This document shows positions 16,958 to 22,640 of a stretch of 34,212 nucleotides of DNA, piece after piece; position 1 is the stretch's first letter; every line of letters starts with the position of its first letter. The translations under genes were made by a program, and so were the position numbers. The DNA comes from a virus. The notes under the pieces were generated by a model. It was not told the origin of the DNA, searched no databases, and was given only the letters and a program-made list of their open reading frames with translations. The stretch spans positions 15,246-49,457 of IMG/VR virus record IMGVR_UViG_3300012000_000027; one strand, given 5' to 3'.

Positions 16958-16986
16958 ATCATACAATATTATGTAGCATTTGTCAA
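16958..16986 (-). promoter_or_regulatory. Sigma-70-type promoter for the glycosyltransferase gene
   Basis: On the minus strand, TTGACA (16981-16986) and TATGAT (16958-16963) are separated by exactly 17 bp. The -35 element overlaps the last codons of the AbrB-like gene. The -10 is 22 nt upstream of the ATG. This is a textbook early-type promoter and points to host RNA polymerase. Confidence 0.75.
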
Positions 16987-17156
16987 TTATTCTTTTCTGA
17001 AAGAATCACTTCGGTTCCTTCGATTTTAAAACTAATTTCAGTATCTTCATACCATGAGAGTTCGTTTGCTACGATCTCTGGAATAATCACATAATAATCG
17101 CCAGTAATTGGATCAACCTGTACGGACTTAAAAATTTCTCCCGAATTTTTTTTCAT
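16983..17156 (-). CDS. Small AbrB/SpoVT-like protein (57 aa)
   Basis: 57 residues beginning MKKNSGEIFKSVQVDPITGD. The pattern DYYVIIPEIVANELSWYEDTEIS followed by a short strand and VILSE resembles the swapped-hairpin AbrB fold: two strands, a helix after IPE, then W/D and a final strand. Members bind DNA as dimers, and T4-like cyanophages often have one. It could be a small transcription regulator. A TATAAT lies 30 nt upstream of the ATG. The stop codon overlaps the promoter of the downstream glycosyltransferase-like gene. The family call is by pattern only. Confidence 0.65.
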   Translation of the reverse strand: MKKNSGEIFKSVQVDPITGDYYVIIPEIVANELSWYEDTEISFKIEGTEVILSEKNN

Positions 17157-17456
17157 ATAAAGTATTGTAATTTACCATTTTTCAAAATTATATAGTATTT
17201 TTTGAGTTTTGTGTGAGGGTTCTTGAAGTTTTTTGTGGGGCGGAATTTTTTTTATAATGGGGAGATATATTGATGCCTTGTGTAACACTTTGTAGGTTAG
17301 GGTAGTTAGCCGTTTTATAACCGCCCATGGGCGCCCATCCGGCGCGGCGCCGACCCATAAAGACTGCAAAACACGAACGAACGAACGATTAGAATATCTA
17401 ATCAATCGAAGTATGGGCGGCAGAATGTAAACAACTGCCGCCCACGAACGTATACC
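17157..17456. other. 300-nt intergenic region with promoter and palindromes
   Basis: No convincing gene. Near the left, TATAAT (17187-17192, minus strand) fits a -10 for the AbrB-like gene, without a clear -35. ATGGGCGCCCAT (about 17323-17334) is a perfect palindrome inside a very GC-rich patch. GATTAGA...TCTAATC (17387-17403) is a second palindrome, next to a CGAA tandem. A 9-bp stem GGGCGGCAG/CTGCCGCCC (17415-17443) follows the stop of the next gene and may terminate its transcript, though no T-tract follows. This marks the switch from AT-rich structural genes to GC-richer accessory genes. Confidence 0.5.
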
Positions 17457-17858
17457 TTACCAGGTGTAAAGTTCACTCACTATTTCATCACCTCCGAGCG
17501 TACAAGGGTCGCCGTCAATATAATCTACTGCCTGAAATGACGGGCAGACTGACCACGTTTCGGTCTCAATGAAGTGGTTAAGTGCAAACTGAGCGAACTT
17601 AATTGCACCTTGATTGTTATAAAATTGCCCCAAACAATAGTTCATTGTTTGATTGTAACCCTGCGGATCTTGCTGATCTACAGTTACAAACAAGACACCC
17701 AATCTACGACCGTCACCGACATCGAAGGACACATCGTAGCGGTATCCGTCTACAGTGTAAAAAGTAACTTCCTGAGTGTAGATGTAACCGAGTTCAGGGA
17801 TTGCATCGCCACGTGATGCGTCCCATTCCAGAGTGTAGCGAGAGAGTGTAGCGGTCAT
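17457..17858 (-). CDS. Hypothetical protein (133 aa)
   Basis: Not recognised. The protein is acidic and rich in aromatic residues, with alternating beta-type patterns (YTQEVTFYTVDGYRYDVSF, then RRLGVLFVTVDQQ) and a helix-like QTMNYCLGQFYNNQGAIKFA segment. Four cysteines are spread out with no obvious metal-binding spacing. It probably forms a small soluble domain. It is the last gene of a same-strand series (17.4-18.96 kb) whose gaps each contain a G-rich/C-rich hairpin. Confidence 0.7.
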   Translation of the reverse strand: MTATLSRYTLEWDASRGDAIPELGYIYTQEVTFYTVDGYRYDVSFDVGDGRRLGVLFVTVDQQDPQGYNQTMNYCLGQFYNNQGAIKFAQFALNHFIETETWSVCPSFQAVDYIDGDPCTLGGDEIVSELYTW

Positions 17859-17887
17859 GGTAGGATTGCGGTAGGTTTGAGTGAAAT

Positions 17888-17908
17888 AGGGGCGGAAGAT
17901 CCACCCCT
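17888..17908 (-). terminator. Intergenic hairpin after the 96-aa gene
   Basis: AGGGGcGGA/TCCaCCCCT with a 3-nt loop, 15 nt beyond the stop of the 17923-18213 gene. Only a short T-run (ATTTC) follows in gene orientation, so attenuation is as likely as full termination. Confidence 0.45.
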
Positions 17909-17922
17909 AGAGTGTTAGTTAA

Positions 17923-18213
17923 TCAACCAAAGATCTTGCGACGTTGTACAACTAACGCTAGATCTTTGTCAATCATGTCAATAATCTGCCGCCGCATTGT
18001 CTTGCCAAACTTAATTTCAAGCGCTTCCTTTGCAGCGTTAAAAGATCTTTCCCATTCCAACATCATCACCTTAGCATCAATATATTTGCCCGAATTAATC
18101 GGGTTTTGCATCATTTTGTCCAGATACATATCCTGTTTAGTGGCAGAATACAACATAGATTCATAAAAATCTTTGAGCGTGCAATCGGTGAAATGGGATA
18201 CAGTCAGTGCCAT
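17923..18213 (-). CDS. Hypothetical helical protein (96 aa)
   Basis: Not recognised. Almost entirely helix-forming: YESMLYSATKQDMYLDKMMQ, KVMMLEWERSFNAAKEALEI and RRQIIDMIDKDLALVVQRR. It is basic towards the C-terminus. The leader contains CACCACACT and no Shine-Dalgarno sequence, like many genes in this region. It is flanked by hairpin-bearing gaps on both sides. Confidence 0.7.
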   Translation of the reverse strand: MALTVSHFTDCTLKDFYESMLYSATKQDMYLDKMMQNPINSGKYIDAKVMMLEWERSFNAAKEALEIKFGKTMRRQIIDMIDKDLALVVQRRKIFG

Positions 18214-18241
18214 GATCTTAGTGTGGTGAAAGGTGAATGAA

Positions 18242-18263
18242 AGGGGGAGAATTGTCTCCCCCT
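18242..18263 (-). terminator. Intergenic hairpin after the 105-aa gene
   Basis: AGGGGGAGA-ATTG-TCTCCCCCT, a perfect 9-bp stem with a 4-nt loop just past the stop of the 18274-18591 gene. TTTC follows in gene orientation. Likely a transcription terminator or attenuator. Confidence 0.5.
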
Positions 18264-18273
18264 AAAGTGTCAA

Positions 18274-18591
18274 TCAACCCATTGAATCACGCCAGTCCGG
18301 GTAAACGTCCCTGACATAATCTCTAACCTCTTTTTGAGAGTAGCACTCTAAAATGTCGTAGAGGTTGAACAGTTCGGAGTTGATGATTACATCCCAGATA
18401 CAATCAAAGGTAAACTGTTCGCTGTTAGTGTCATCGTAGAACACTTCCCTTTCGTTAATACAATCTTCATGAAATTTGTGCATCTCAGAGTGTAGAGACT
18501 CATGAGAATAGCGTACTCGATTGTAGAGTTCATCGACAATCTTAGAGGCAATTGCGTCAACAATTGTCTGATTCTGTAGTTTGGTTTGCAT
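18274..18591 (-). CDS. Hypothetical acidic protein (105 aa)
   Basis: Not recognised. Helix-rich and acidic: ASKIVDELYNRVRYSHESLH, a basic/acidic mix up to about residue 50, then FDCIWDVIINSELFNLYDIL and a C-terminal VRDYVRDVYPDWRDSMG-like end. Some cyanophages carry small proteins of this kind, but I cannot name a family. The leader carries a doubled TTTCACC and no Shine-Dalgarno sequence. Confidence 0.7.
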   Translation of the reverse strand: MQTKLQNQTIVDAIASKIVDELYNRVRYSHESLHSEMHKFHEDCINEREVFYDDTNSEQFTFDCIWDVIINSELFNLYDILECYSQKEVRDYVRDVYPDWRDSMG

Positions 18592-18618
18592 TTATCTATG
18601 GGGTGAAAGGTGAAAGGA

Positions 18619-18637
18619 AGGGGTGGAATCCACCCCT
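18619..18637 (-). terminator. Intergenic hairpin after the 102-aa gene
   Basis: AGGGGTGGA-A-TCCACCCCT, a nearly perfect palindrome immediately beyond the stop of the 18648-18956 gene. It belongs to the series of G-run/C-run hairpins found in most gaps from 17.9 to 24.3 kb. Confidence 0.45.
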
Positions 18638-18647
18638 AGAGTGTAAC

Positions 18648-18956
18648 TTAACGGTCGGTCTTCCTAACAGTGATGAAAGGAGAACCGATAGATTCCTCAC
18701 ACTTACCTTCAGAGATCCCAGTCTCTTTAAGTAAGGTGATCTGGGCGTTTAGTGCCCGATCGGTAACCTTAACGGTGCGCTTGCCCTTGTTAAGTGTAAC
18801 CGAACCCCAGCAGGTTTTAACCGTCTGGGGATCTTCGATTAGCGCAATCATCTGCGCTTTTAGATCTTCAACGCGCTTTTTAGCAGCGTCTGCTTGTTCC
18901 ATTGCTTCCAACAGTTTGGGAAGCAATGTCTCAACTTGACCGACAATTAATGTCAT
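18648..18956 (-). CDS. Phage protein with N-terminal coiled coil (102 aa)
   Basis: Residues 1-40 form a coiled coil (LLEAMEQADAAKKRVEDLKA). The second half begins with a beta hairpin, CWGSVTLNKGKRTVKVTD, and ends in ESIGSPFITVRKTDR. Coiled coil followed by a small beta domain resembles phage Gp157- and Gam-type nuclease-modulating proteins in outline, but I see no diagnostic motif. Function unassigned. The leader is about 130 nt and contains CATACT some 50 nt before the ATG. Confidence 0.72.
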   Translation of the reverse strand: MTLIVGQVETLLPKLLEAMEQADAAKKRVEDLKAQMIALIEDPQTVKTCWGSVTLNKGKRTVKVTDRALNAQITLLKETGISEGKCEESIGSPFITVRKTDR

Positions 18957-19087
18957 GGGTCCTAAAGATAAAGAACAGAGTGTAACTAAAGAGAACCTAA
19001 AAAGTATGAAACAGCAGAACCGGCGCGACGGTAGAACCCGCCCGACCCATCGCCCGCGATGCCTCCGGCACCGCCCGATCCTGCTAT

Positions 19088-19324
19088 TTAATTTTCAAGG
19101 TTCGCCTGCTCACAATAGGCACCAGAGATCGATCCCGCAACCATTAAACGGTATCCGCCTGATACCGAATCCCAGATCCGTTTGATCAGCGCTGCTGATC
19201 GTTCAAAGGTTGACGGATGGGGTGGCGACATGGTTGGGATCGGCACCAGCGGCACCAGCGGCACCAGGAGCATCAGCGGCACCAGCGGCACCATCAGGAT
19301 CCGTATCATCAGGATCCGTATCAT
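19088..19324 (-). CDS. Hypothetical protein with repeat-generated hydrophobic N-terminus
   Basis: The C-terminal part, from MSPPHPSTFERSAALIKRIW to the stop, looks like ordinary coding sequence (47 codons from an ATG at 19231). The frame stays open upstream through two DNA tandem repeats that encode MIRIL units and then VPL units, a hydrophobic lead that could act as a membrane anchor. In-frame ATGs occur at 19339, 19324, 19309 and 19294. The one at 19324 is 27 nt from the TATACT at 19352-19357, the same spacing as at neighbouring genes, so it is chosen here. If the repeats are only leader, the protein is the 47-residue form. Confidence 0.45.
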   Translation of the reverse strand: MIRILMIRILMVPLVPLMLLVPLVPLVPIPTMSPPHPSTFERSAALIKRIWDSVSGGYRLMVAGSISGAYCEQANLEN

Positions 19325-19349
19325 CAGGATCCGTATCATCAGGATCCGT
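19235..19349. repeat. Two adjacent tandem repeats (9-bp and 15-bp units)
   Basis: Plus strand: about five copies of GGCACCAGC-like 9-mers (19235-19293, one interrupted), followed by 3-4 copies of the 15-mer ATCAGGATCCGTATC (about 19293-19349). Both units are multiples of three, so copy number can change without breaking the minus-strand frame. Confidence 0.8.
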
Positions 19350-19447
19350 AAAGTATAAAGAACTAAAACAGGACTAAGTGTAGAGAATTAAACCACACCA
19401 CTGACTCACAGACTACACTTAATCCTGAGTTAGTTCTTTATACTTTA
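19349..19447. repeat. Long inverted repeat with 34-nt arms
   Basis: Arms at 19349-19382 and 19414-19447 are reverse complements at 31 of 34 positions, with a 31-nt loop. Each arm carries a TATACT that reads outwards (minus strand on the left, plus strand on the right). The left TATACT is placed to act as -10 for the 19088-19324 gene. RNA read across it would fold into a very long hairpin. Confidence 0.8.
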
Positions 19448-19458
19448 TAACTTCTACT

Positions 19459-19617
19459 TCATTCTTGTTCTTCATTCATTGCAGAAAATATATGCATCTT
19501 GTCAATTATACTTGAACACGCGATTGCATCATCATCATCATCTGTACATCCTAGGTGCGCGAATATAACGTCATATATCACATCGAGTTCGCGTGAAGTG
19601 AATGCGGGAATGATCAT
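19459..19617 (-). CDS. Small acidic hypothetical protein (52 aa)
   Basis: Starts MIIPAFTSRELDVIYDVIFA and contains a run of five aspartates (HLGCTDDDDDAIACSS). The opening, a strand followed by TSRELDVIYDVI helix, resembles small phage proteins with a sensor-like helix, but no function is known. A longer in-frame reading runs through a palindromic repeat array upstream and is not credible. The ATG at 19617 begins the ordinary coding part. The array TCTCGTCGAGA (19657-19754) lies immediately upstream and may control it. Confidence 0.65.
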   Translation of the reverse strand: MIIPAFTSRELDVIYDVIFAHLGCTDDDDDAIACSSIIDKMHIFSAMNEEQE

Positions 19618-19656
19618 GATAATGTGTGATGAATGTGTGTTAAATGTGTATGTGCG

Positions 19657-19754
19657 TCTCGTCGAGATGTGTGTATGTGCGTCTCGTCGAGATGTGTGTA
19701 TGTGCGTCTCGTCGAGATAATGTGCGTTAAATGTGCATGTGCGTCTCGTCGAGA
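19657..19754. repeat. Array of four TCTCGTCGAGA palindromes
   Basis: Copies at 19657-19667, 19682-19692, 19707-19717 and 19744-19754. The first three are spaced 25 bp apart in a near-perfect tandem unit with TGTGTGTATGTGCG between palindromes; the fourth is 37 bp away. The array fills the gap between two same-strand small genes. The palindrome suggests a dimeric DNA-binding protein. Confidence 0.85.
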
Positions 19755-19756
19755 TT

Positions 19757-19924
19757 CTAATAGTGATGCCTCGACATTGTGCAGTTTGGATCATTGTACC
19801 AATCAGAATCTTCATAGGATTCTGATACTTTAGGCGCCATCCGAAGCATTAGATCATCGGATAATTTACACATTCCAGTTGTAACTAACTCAAGGATTTC
19901 GTCAGCAGTGAGAAAAGTTTGCAT
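19757..19924 (-). CDS. Small hypothetical protein (55 aa)
   Basis: Starts MQTFLTADEILELVTTGMCK. Helical N-terminal half, then an acidic, aromatic tail (SESYEDSDWYNDPNCTMSRH). Not recognised. The stop codon lies 2 nt from the last TCTCGTCGAGA palindrome. Upstream a GGGGGG/CCCCCC hairpin separates it from the next gene. Confidence 0.65.
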   Translation of the reverse strand: MQTFLTADEILELVTTGMCKLSDDLMLRMAPKVSESYEDSDWYNDPNCTMSRHHY

Positions 19925-19944
19925 GATGAAAAAGTGTAGAGAAT

Positions 19945-19964
19945 GGGGGGAAATGAATCCCCCC
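19945..19964 (-). terminator. GGGGGG/CCCCCC hairpin
   Basis: Six-base G and C runs with an 8-nt loop, 10 nt after the stop of the 19975-20295 gene. No T-tract follows. Same type as the other gap hairpins. Confidence 0.4.
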
Positions 19965-19974
19965 GTTGTTGCAA

Positions 19975-20295
19975 TTAACCTAGAAGTGCTCCAGACTCAA
20001 AAGGTTCAGTGATTCCATCATAGTTAATGAACCATTTGTGATTCTTTTGGAATACACATTCTGTGCCATTCCCGTTACCTTTAAGAATAGCATTGAGGCG
20101 GGATTTAGTGGTTTGAGAACGCCTGCCGCCATCATAAAGAATGATGCAATTGTCTGAGATGTCGGCAATCAAATTGCCGAACAAATAGACACTGGAAACA
20201 TCACGGGATTCATCATACCTAACCTCTGTATTGTCCAATTGCCAATTCTCACCATTGAAAATTGCAGCGTTCATCAGGGTTTCGATCTTACGCAT
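19975..20295 (-). CDS. Hypothetical protein (106 aa)
   Basis: From the ATG at 20295 (MRKIETLMNAAIFNGENWQL). Beta-rich: VSSVYLFGNLIADISDNCII, an Arg/Ser-rich turn (GRRSQTTKSRLNAILKG) and VFQKNHKWFINYDGITEPF. This resembles a group of small phage proteins of unknown function built on NG.NW..DNT..R repeats. An upstream extension to 20448 would cross the hairpin and the -10, and is rejected. TATACT (20325-20330) is 29 nt upstream, followed by a CACCACACCACC leader. Confidence 0.75.
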   Translation of the reverse strand: MRKIETLMNAAIFNGENWQLDNTEVRYDESRDVSSVYLFGNLIADISDNCIILYDGGRRSQTTKSRLNAILKGNGNGTECVFQKNHKWFINYDGITEPFESGALLG

Positions 20296-20324
20296 GGCGT
20301 TTGGTGGTGTGGTGAACTGATGCC

Positions 20325-20386
20325 AGTATAGGGTCAGAATGGGGGGATTCTGATCCCCCCGTGTGCAGGTTAATGAACTGTCACAG
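20325..20386 (-). repeat. Gene-junction module (junction, hairpin, TATACT)
   Basis: In gene orientation: a degenerate junction (20361-20386, CTGTGACAGTTCATTAACCT), a perfect 8-bp stem (20341-20360, GGGGGGAT/ATCCCCCC, loop of 4) and TATACT (20325-20330). It separates the 40-residue gene from the 106-residue gene. Confidence 0.65.
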
Positions 20387-20503
20387 GGTCCCCTTTCTGC
20401 CCATTGCTGCCCATACGTGAGCGGGCCCGGAGAGAATCCGCTCACCATTGCGGACCCATACGATCCGACGGGTTTTGATGTCGCAGGCGATGTTCAGGGT
20501 CAT
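20381..20503 (-). CDS. Very small hypothetical protein (40 aa)
   Basis: MTLNIACDIKTRRIVWVRNG, then ERILSGPAHVWAAMGRKGTL. Codon use is regular and GC-rich, like its neighbours. The strand-turn-strand opening looks like half of a beta hairpin. Not recognised. The stop codon is embedded in a junction element (the GTGACA of the consensus supplies TGA). Length makes this less certain than larger neighbours, but the module layout repeats here as elsewhere. Confidence 0.5.
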   Translation of the reverse strand: MTLNIACDIKTRRIVWVRNGERILSGPAHVWAAMGRKGTL

Positions 20504-20548
20504 CGGTCGGTGGTGTGGTGTGAACTGAGAGAATCCTACCATGGAATG

Positions 20549-20567
20549 GGGGGGATTGGATCCCCCC
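20549..20567 (-). terminator. GGGGGGAT/ATCCCCCC hairpin
   Basis: Eight-base stem with a 3-nt loop, 8 nt after the stop of the winged-helix gene. No T-tract. Confidence 0.45.
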
Positions 20568-20574
20568 GTATGGG

Positions 20575-20835
20575 TCACCCGATCAGAGCAGCAATCAGGC
20601 GATCACGCTTGCGGATGGCAGTGGGAACAATGAACCAGAGATCACGCTTGCCATTATCGGCACGCGTGGCGTCCAGAATGCCATCACGCTCCAGATCAAC
20701 CATGATGGCATGGATGGTGCCCTTGTGGCGCTTGGGATCCATGCCCATGCTCCGCACAAGGTCGGAGCAGGTCTGCGGTCCCTGCTGAATCAGGATGGCG
20801 CGGACAGCGATGCGGGTGAGAGTGGAGAAGTTCAA
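20575..20835 (-). CDS. Winged-helix DNA-binding-like protein, TTG start (86 aa)
   Basis: The pattern of a small winged-helix domain is clear: TRIAVRAILIQQGPQTCSDL (helices 1-2), VRSMGMDPKRHKGTIHAIMV (recognition helix region), LERDGILDATRADNGKRDLW (wing) and a basic tail. No ATG lies at a sensible place; a TTG at 20835 sits 27 nt from a CATACT, exactly the spacing seen at neighbouring genes, and is taken as start. Probably a transcription regulator; target unknown. It is one of only two DNA-binding-regulator candidates in the window (the other is the AbrB-like protein). Confidence 0.7.
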   Translation of the reverse strand: MNFSTLTRIAVRAILIQQGPQTCSDLVRSMGMDPKRHKGTIHAIMVDLERDGILDATRADNGKRDLWFIVPTAIRKRDRLIAALIG

Positions 20836-20862
20836 CGGTCTGTGGTGTGGTGAACTGATACC

Positions 20863-20929
20863 AGTATGGGGGCAGATGGGGCACCCTGCCATCAGGTTGT
20901 GCCACCTGTCAGACTGTCCACCATGGTGG
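20863..20929 (-). repeat. Gene-junction module upstream of the winged-helix gene
   Basis: Junction variant at 20898-20921 (GTGGACAGTCTGACAGGTGG in gene orientation), then an imperfect GGCAG...CTGCC stem and CATACT (20863-20868). On the far side, CCACCATGGTGG (20918-20929) is a perfect 12-bp palindrome. Confidence 0.55.
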
Positions 20930-21025
20930 TTTTATGGGTCGGTGGTGCCTGTAGGATATGGGGACAATCAGCACCAACACCGGCAGGGTCGCCGGTTGAA
21001 CAACTATCGCCACCGAACCTACCAT
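20909..21025 (-). CDS. Doubtful 38-aa hydrophobic peptide
   Basis: A frame from ATG 21025 begins MVGSVAIVVQPATLPVLVLI and ends at a TGA in the junction element. It could be a one-span membrane peptide, and TATACT lies 17 nt upstream. However, the same DNA is part of a diverged 75-nt repeat whose second copy (22780-22855) has indels that do not keep this frame, so the conserved thing may be the nucleic acid and not a protein. Confidence 0.25.
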   Translation of the reverse strand: MVGSVAIVVQPATLPVLVLIVPISYRHHRPIKPPWWTV

Positions 21026-21031
21026 GAAATA
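20957..21031. repeat. 75-nt diverged repeat, copy A
   Basis: Aligns along its whole length with 22780-22855 at roughly two thirds identity with about three single-base indels. Shared blocks include CAGCACC, AGGGT, TGAACAA, ATCGCCA, GAACCT and ATGAAATA. Confidence 0.65.
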
Positions 21032-21041
21032 ATGGCGCAAA

Positions 21042-21075
21042 AAGTATAAAAAAAGGGAGCAACTTGTGCCCCCTT
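21042..21075 (-). terminator. Rho-independent terminator after the 80-aa gene
   Basis: In gene orientation, GGGGGCACA-AGT-TGCTCCC followed by seven T's. This is one of the best terminators in the window, about 15 nt after the stop at 21088. A TATACT (21043-21048) overlaps its end and could start the next short transcript. Confidence 0.75.
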
Positions 21076-21087
21076 AAGTATAATCAA

Positions 21088-21330
21088 TCAGCGACAACCA
21101 TCATGCCATGCTGTACCGCAGGAATTGTTAGCGATCATATCATCATCGGAAGGTCCCCACCCTTCGATATATTCGAGGATGGTGACAAGATCGCCAACCT
21201 TATCATAAAGGTCTGCAGGGATGTCAAGATCATTCAGAATCTTGGTCCAAACCGGCAGAGTAGCAGCGGCGACGGTGATAGCGTCGCAGCGGTTCAGAAT
21301 GGCGGTGGCAGCGGAAGGATCGGGAAGCAT
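21088..21330 (-). CDS. Hypothetical protein (80 aa)
   Basis: Not recognised. Mostly helical: SAATAILNRCDAITVAAATL, then VWTKILNDLDIPADLYDKVG, then DLVTILEYIEGWGPSDDDMI and a short Cys/His-containing tail. Composition is GC-rich with an alanine-rich start. It ends directly before a strong terminator, and the upstream gap has the standard hairpin and junction. Confidence 0.68.
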   Translation of the reverse strand: MLPDPSAATAILNRCDAITVAAATLPVWTKILNDLDIPADLYDKVGDLVTILEYIEGWGPSDDDMIANNSCGTAWHDGCR

Positions 21331-21378
21331 GGTGCTTTGTGGTTGACTCTTTAAGTTTACAAGCTGGATCGGTAGTGT

Positions 21379-21424
21379 GGGGGGATCGCCGATCCCCCCT
21401 TGTGACAGTGGTCAGATTGTCACA
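21379..21424 (-). repeat. Gene-junction module
   Basis: Junction (21401-21424: TTGTGACAATCTGACCACTG in gene orientation) that supplies the last codons of the 223-residue gene, then a near-perfect palindromic stem GGGGGGATCG/CGATCCCCCC (21379-21399). Confidence 0.7.
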
Positions 21425-22083
21425 ATGGCGTTAACTTTATTTTTTGCAACGCCATGTGCAGGGAACGCTATCACAAACTGACGGTCTGCAACTTGACACA
21501 AACCGCAGGTGGCGCAAGTAACATTCTCATGAATAGTTGCGGGGCAGGTGATAACTTTGCGACCGTTGGTTGTTGTATAAAATCGGTCGGTTTTTTCAGA
21601 GTTAACAACTGCAACGGCAGGAATGTTATGCTCACTCATCACGCGGTCGGCATCATCCACAGACTCACAAGATGCGTTGACAGTGAAACCCAATCCGTTT
21701 GCATTCTGCAGACAAATAATGTTATGCTCGTTGAGAATGTGATGCGAATAGGTGAAACCTTTGCGCCCCTTGTTTGCATCAATCAGTTGGCGGAGTTTGA
21801 GATAATCAATGTTTCCGTTGTTGTGTACAAGATCACCAGAAACATTGTGACGCCAGATCTGACCGCGCTGAATCTTACGGATCTGAGCAATAAACTCAGA
21901 CCAAACTACACCGCGCTCAGTGTTAGAAACCTTGCGCCAGTGTAACGCTTGCGGACCCGACTTAGCGTAGCAACCTTTCTCATAGAATGGGCAGGTTGTT
22001 GGGCAAGATGCCCGTTCGCTGGTGGTGGTGGGGATTGGTCCAGTCTTGGCGTTGCTGGAAACCATGGTGAGAGCAACTTGCAT
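21412..22083 (-). CDS. Cysteine-rich phage protein, DUF7227-like (223 aa)
   Basis: Opens with VALTMVSSNAKTGPIPTTTS, then a cysteine cluster CPTTCPFYEKGCY (about residues 28-40) and ALHWRKV. The middle has GQIWRHNVSGDL and GRKGFTYSHHIL; the end has CPATIHENVTCATCGLCQVA (about 180-200) and VIAFPAHGVAKNK. These motifs mark a family found in many tailed phages, which I recall as DUF7227; its function is unknown. The paired cysteine clusters suggest Fe-S or zinc binding. The final codons (GTG ACA ATC TGA) are part of the repeated junction element. TATACT (22111-22116) lies 27 nt upstream. Confidence 0.8.
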   Translation of the reverse strand: MQVALTMVSSNAKTGPIPTTTSERASCPTTCPFYEKGCYAKSGPQALHWRKVSNTERGVVWSEFIAQIRKIQRGQIWRHNVSGDLVHNNGNIDYLKLRQLIDANKGRKGFTYSHHILNEHNIICLQNANGLGFTVNASCESVDDADRVMSEHNIPAVAVVNSEKTDRFYTTTNGRKVITCPATIHENVTCATCGLCQVADRQFVIAFPAHGVAKNKVNAIVTI

Positions 22084-22110
22084 CGGTGGTGTGGTGCGGT
22101 TGACTTCTAC

Positions 22111-22170
22111 AGTATAGGAGCAGGATGGGGGGATCAGAGTCCCCCCGTGTGCCAGTTGTCAGATTGTCAC
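22111..22170 (-). repeat. Gene-junction module
   Basis: A clear example. In gene orientation: GTGACAATCTGACAACTGGC (junction 22147-22170), GGGGGGA/TCCCCCC stem (22127-22146), TATACT (22111-22116), then a CA-rich leader (CGCACCACACCACC) before the ATG of the 223-residue gene. Confidence 0.8.
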
Positions 22171-22640
22171 TTCCACAGACCTTCAGCAATCAAACGATTA
22201 ACTAACACTTGCGCGAGTTTGCCACACTCATCGCACGCCTTGGCATATTTAATCTCAGAGCGCAGAGAATACTGCTCTGGGTTCTTATAACCGCCAAACT
22301 TGTAACGGTAAGATGCACTCACAACCTTCAGAAGTTGGCGCTTTTGGAGATCATCTTTTGCCAGTTTATAGATGGGGATAAAATAGCGGAAGTCACCAAT
22401 CGCACGGCAACGCTTTAGTTTGGTGACGATCATTGTTGCAGCAGCGGCACCAAAGTAAGGTGTCAATTCTACTGTCAAAAAAGCATTAAAAGGTGCCAAT
22501 TCTGCTGGTTCATTGTTAGCAACACTAGCAGCAGGTTGGGTCGTTACATCACTCAAACCAAGCAACACATTGGCAATCTCCATATAAGAACCGTTCAGGG
22601 TGACAGTGTTATCGTTGACGGTGATTGTGACGGTGTTCAT
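22167..22640 (-). CDS. Hypothetical protein (157 aa)
   Basis: From ATG 22640 (MNTVTITVNDNTVTLNGSYM). Residues 1-35 form a small beta unit; about 45-65 is a Pro/Ala linker (TTQPAASVANNEPAELAPFN); the rest is helical and basic (TMIVTKLKRCRAIGDFRYFI, KLAKDDLQKRQLLKVVSASY). Upstream extension to 22706 crosses a hairpin-like GGCG/CGCC stretch and is not needed. Not recognised. The stop falls inside the junction element. Confidence 0.72.
   Translation of the reverse strand: MNTVTITVNDNTVTLNGSYMEIANVLLGLSDVTTQPAASVANNEPAELAPFNAFLTVELTPYFGAAAATMIVTKLKRCRAIGDFRYFIPIYKLAKDDLQKRQLLKVVSASYRYKFGGYKNPEQYSLRSEIKYAKACDECGKLAQVLVNRLIAEGLWK

Noticed and set aside
17172-17405. 77-codon minus-strand frame from a TTG
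   Set aside because: It runs through palindromes, a CGAA tandem and the -10 of the AbrB-like gene; composition is not protein-like.
19203-19366. Acidic frame coding TDPDD repeats on the minus strand
   Set aside because: It is a second reading of the tandem repeats; a TAG closes it upstream and there is no start codon.
19657-19754. CRISPR array
   Set aside because: Repeats are 11 bp palindromes in a 25-bp period with near-identical spacers; no unique spacers and no cas genes.
19618-19815. N-terminal extension of the 52-aa gene to 19815
   Set aside because: The extension translates the palindrome array and overlaps the well-formed 55-residue gene in another frame.
20363-20788. 141-codon plus-strand frame
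   Set aside because: Antisense to the 40-residue and winged-helix genes; arginine-rich composition typical of GC-rich shadows.
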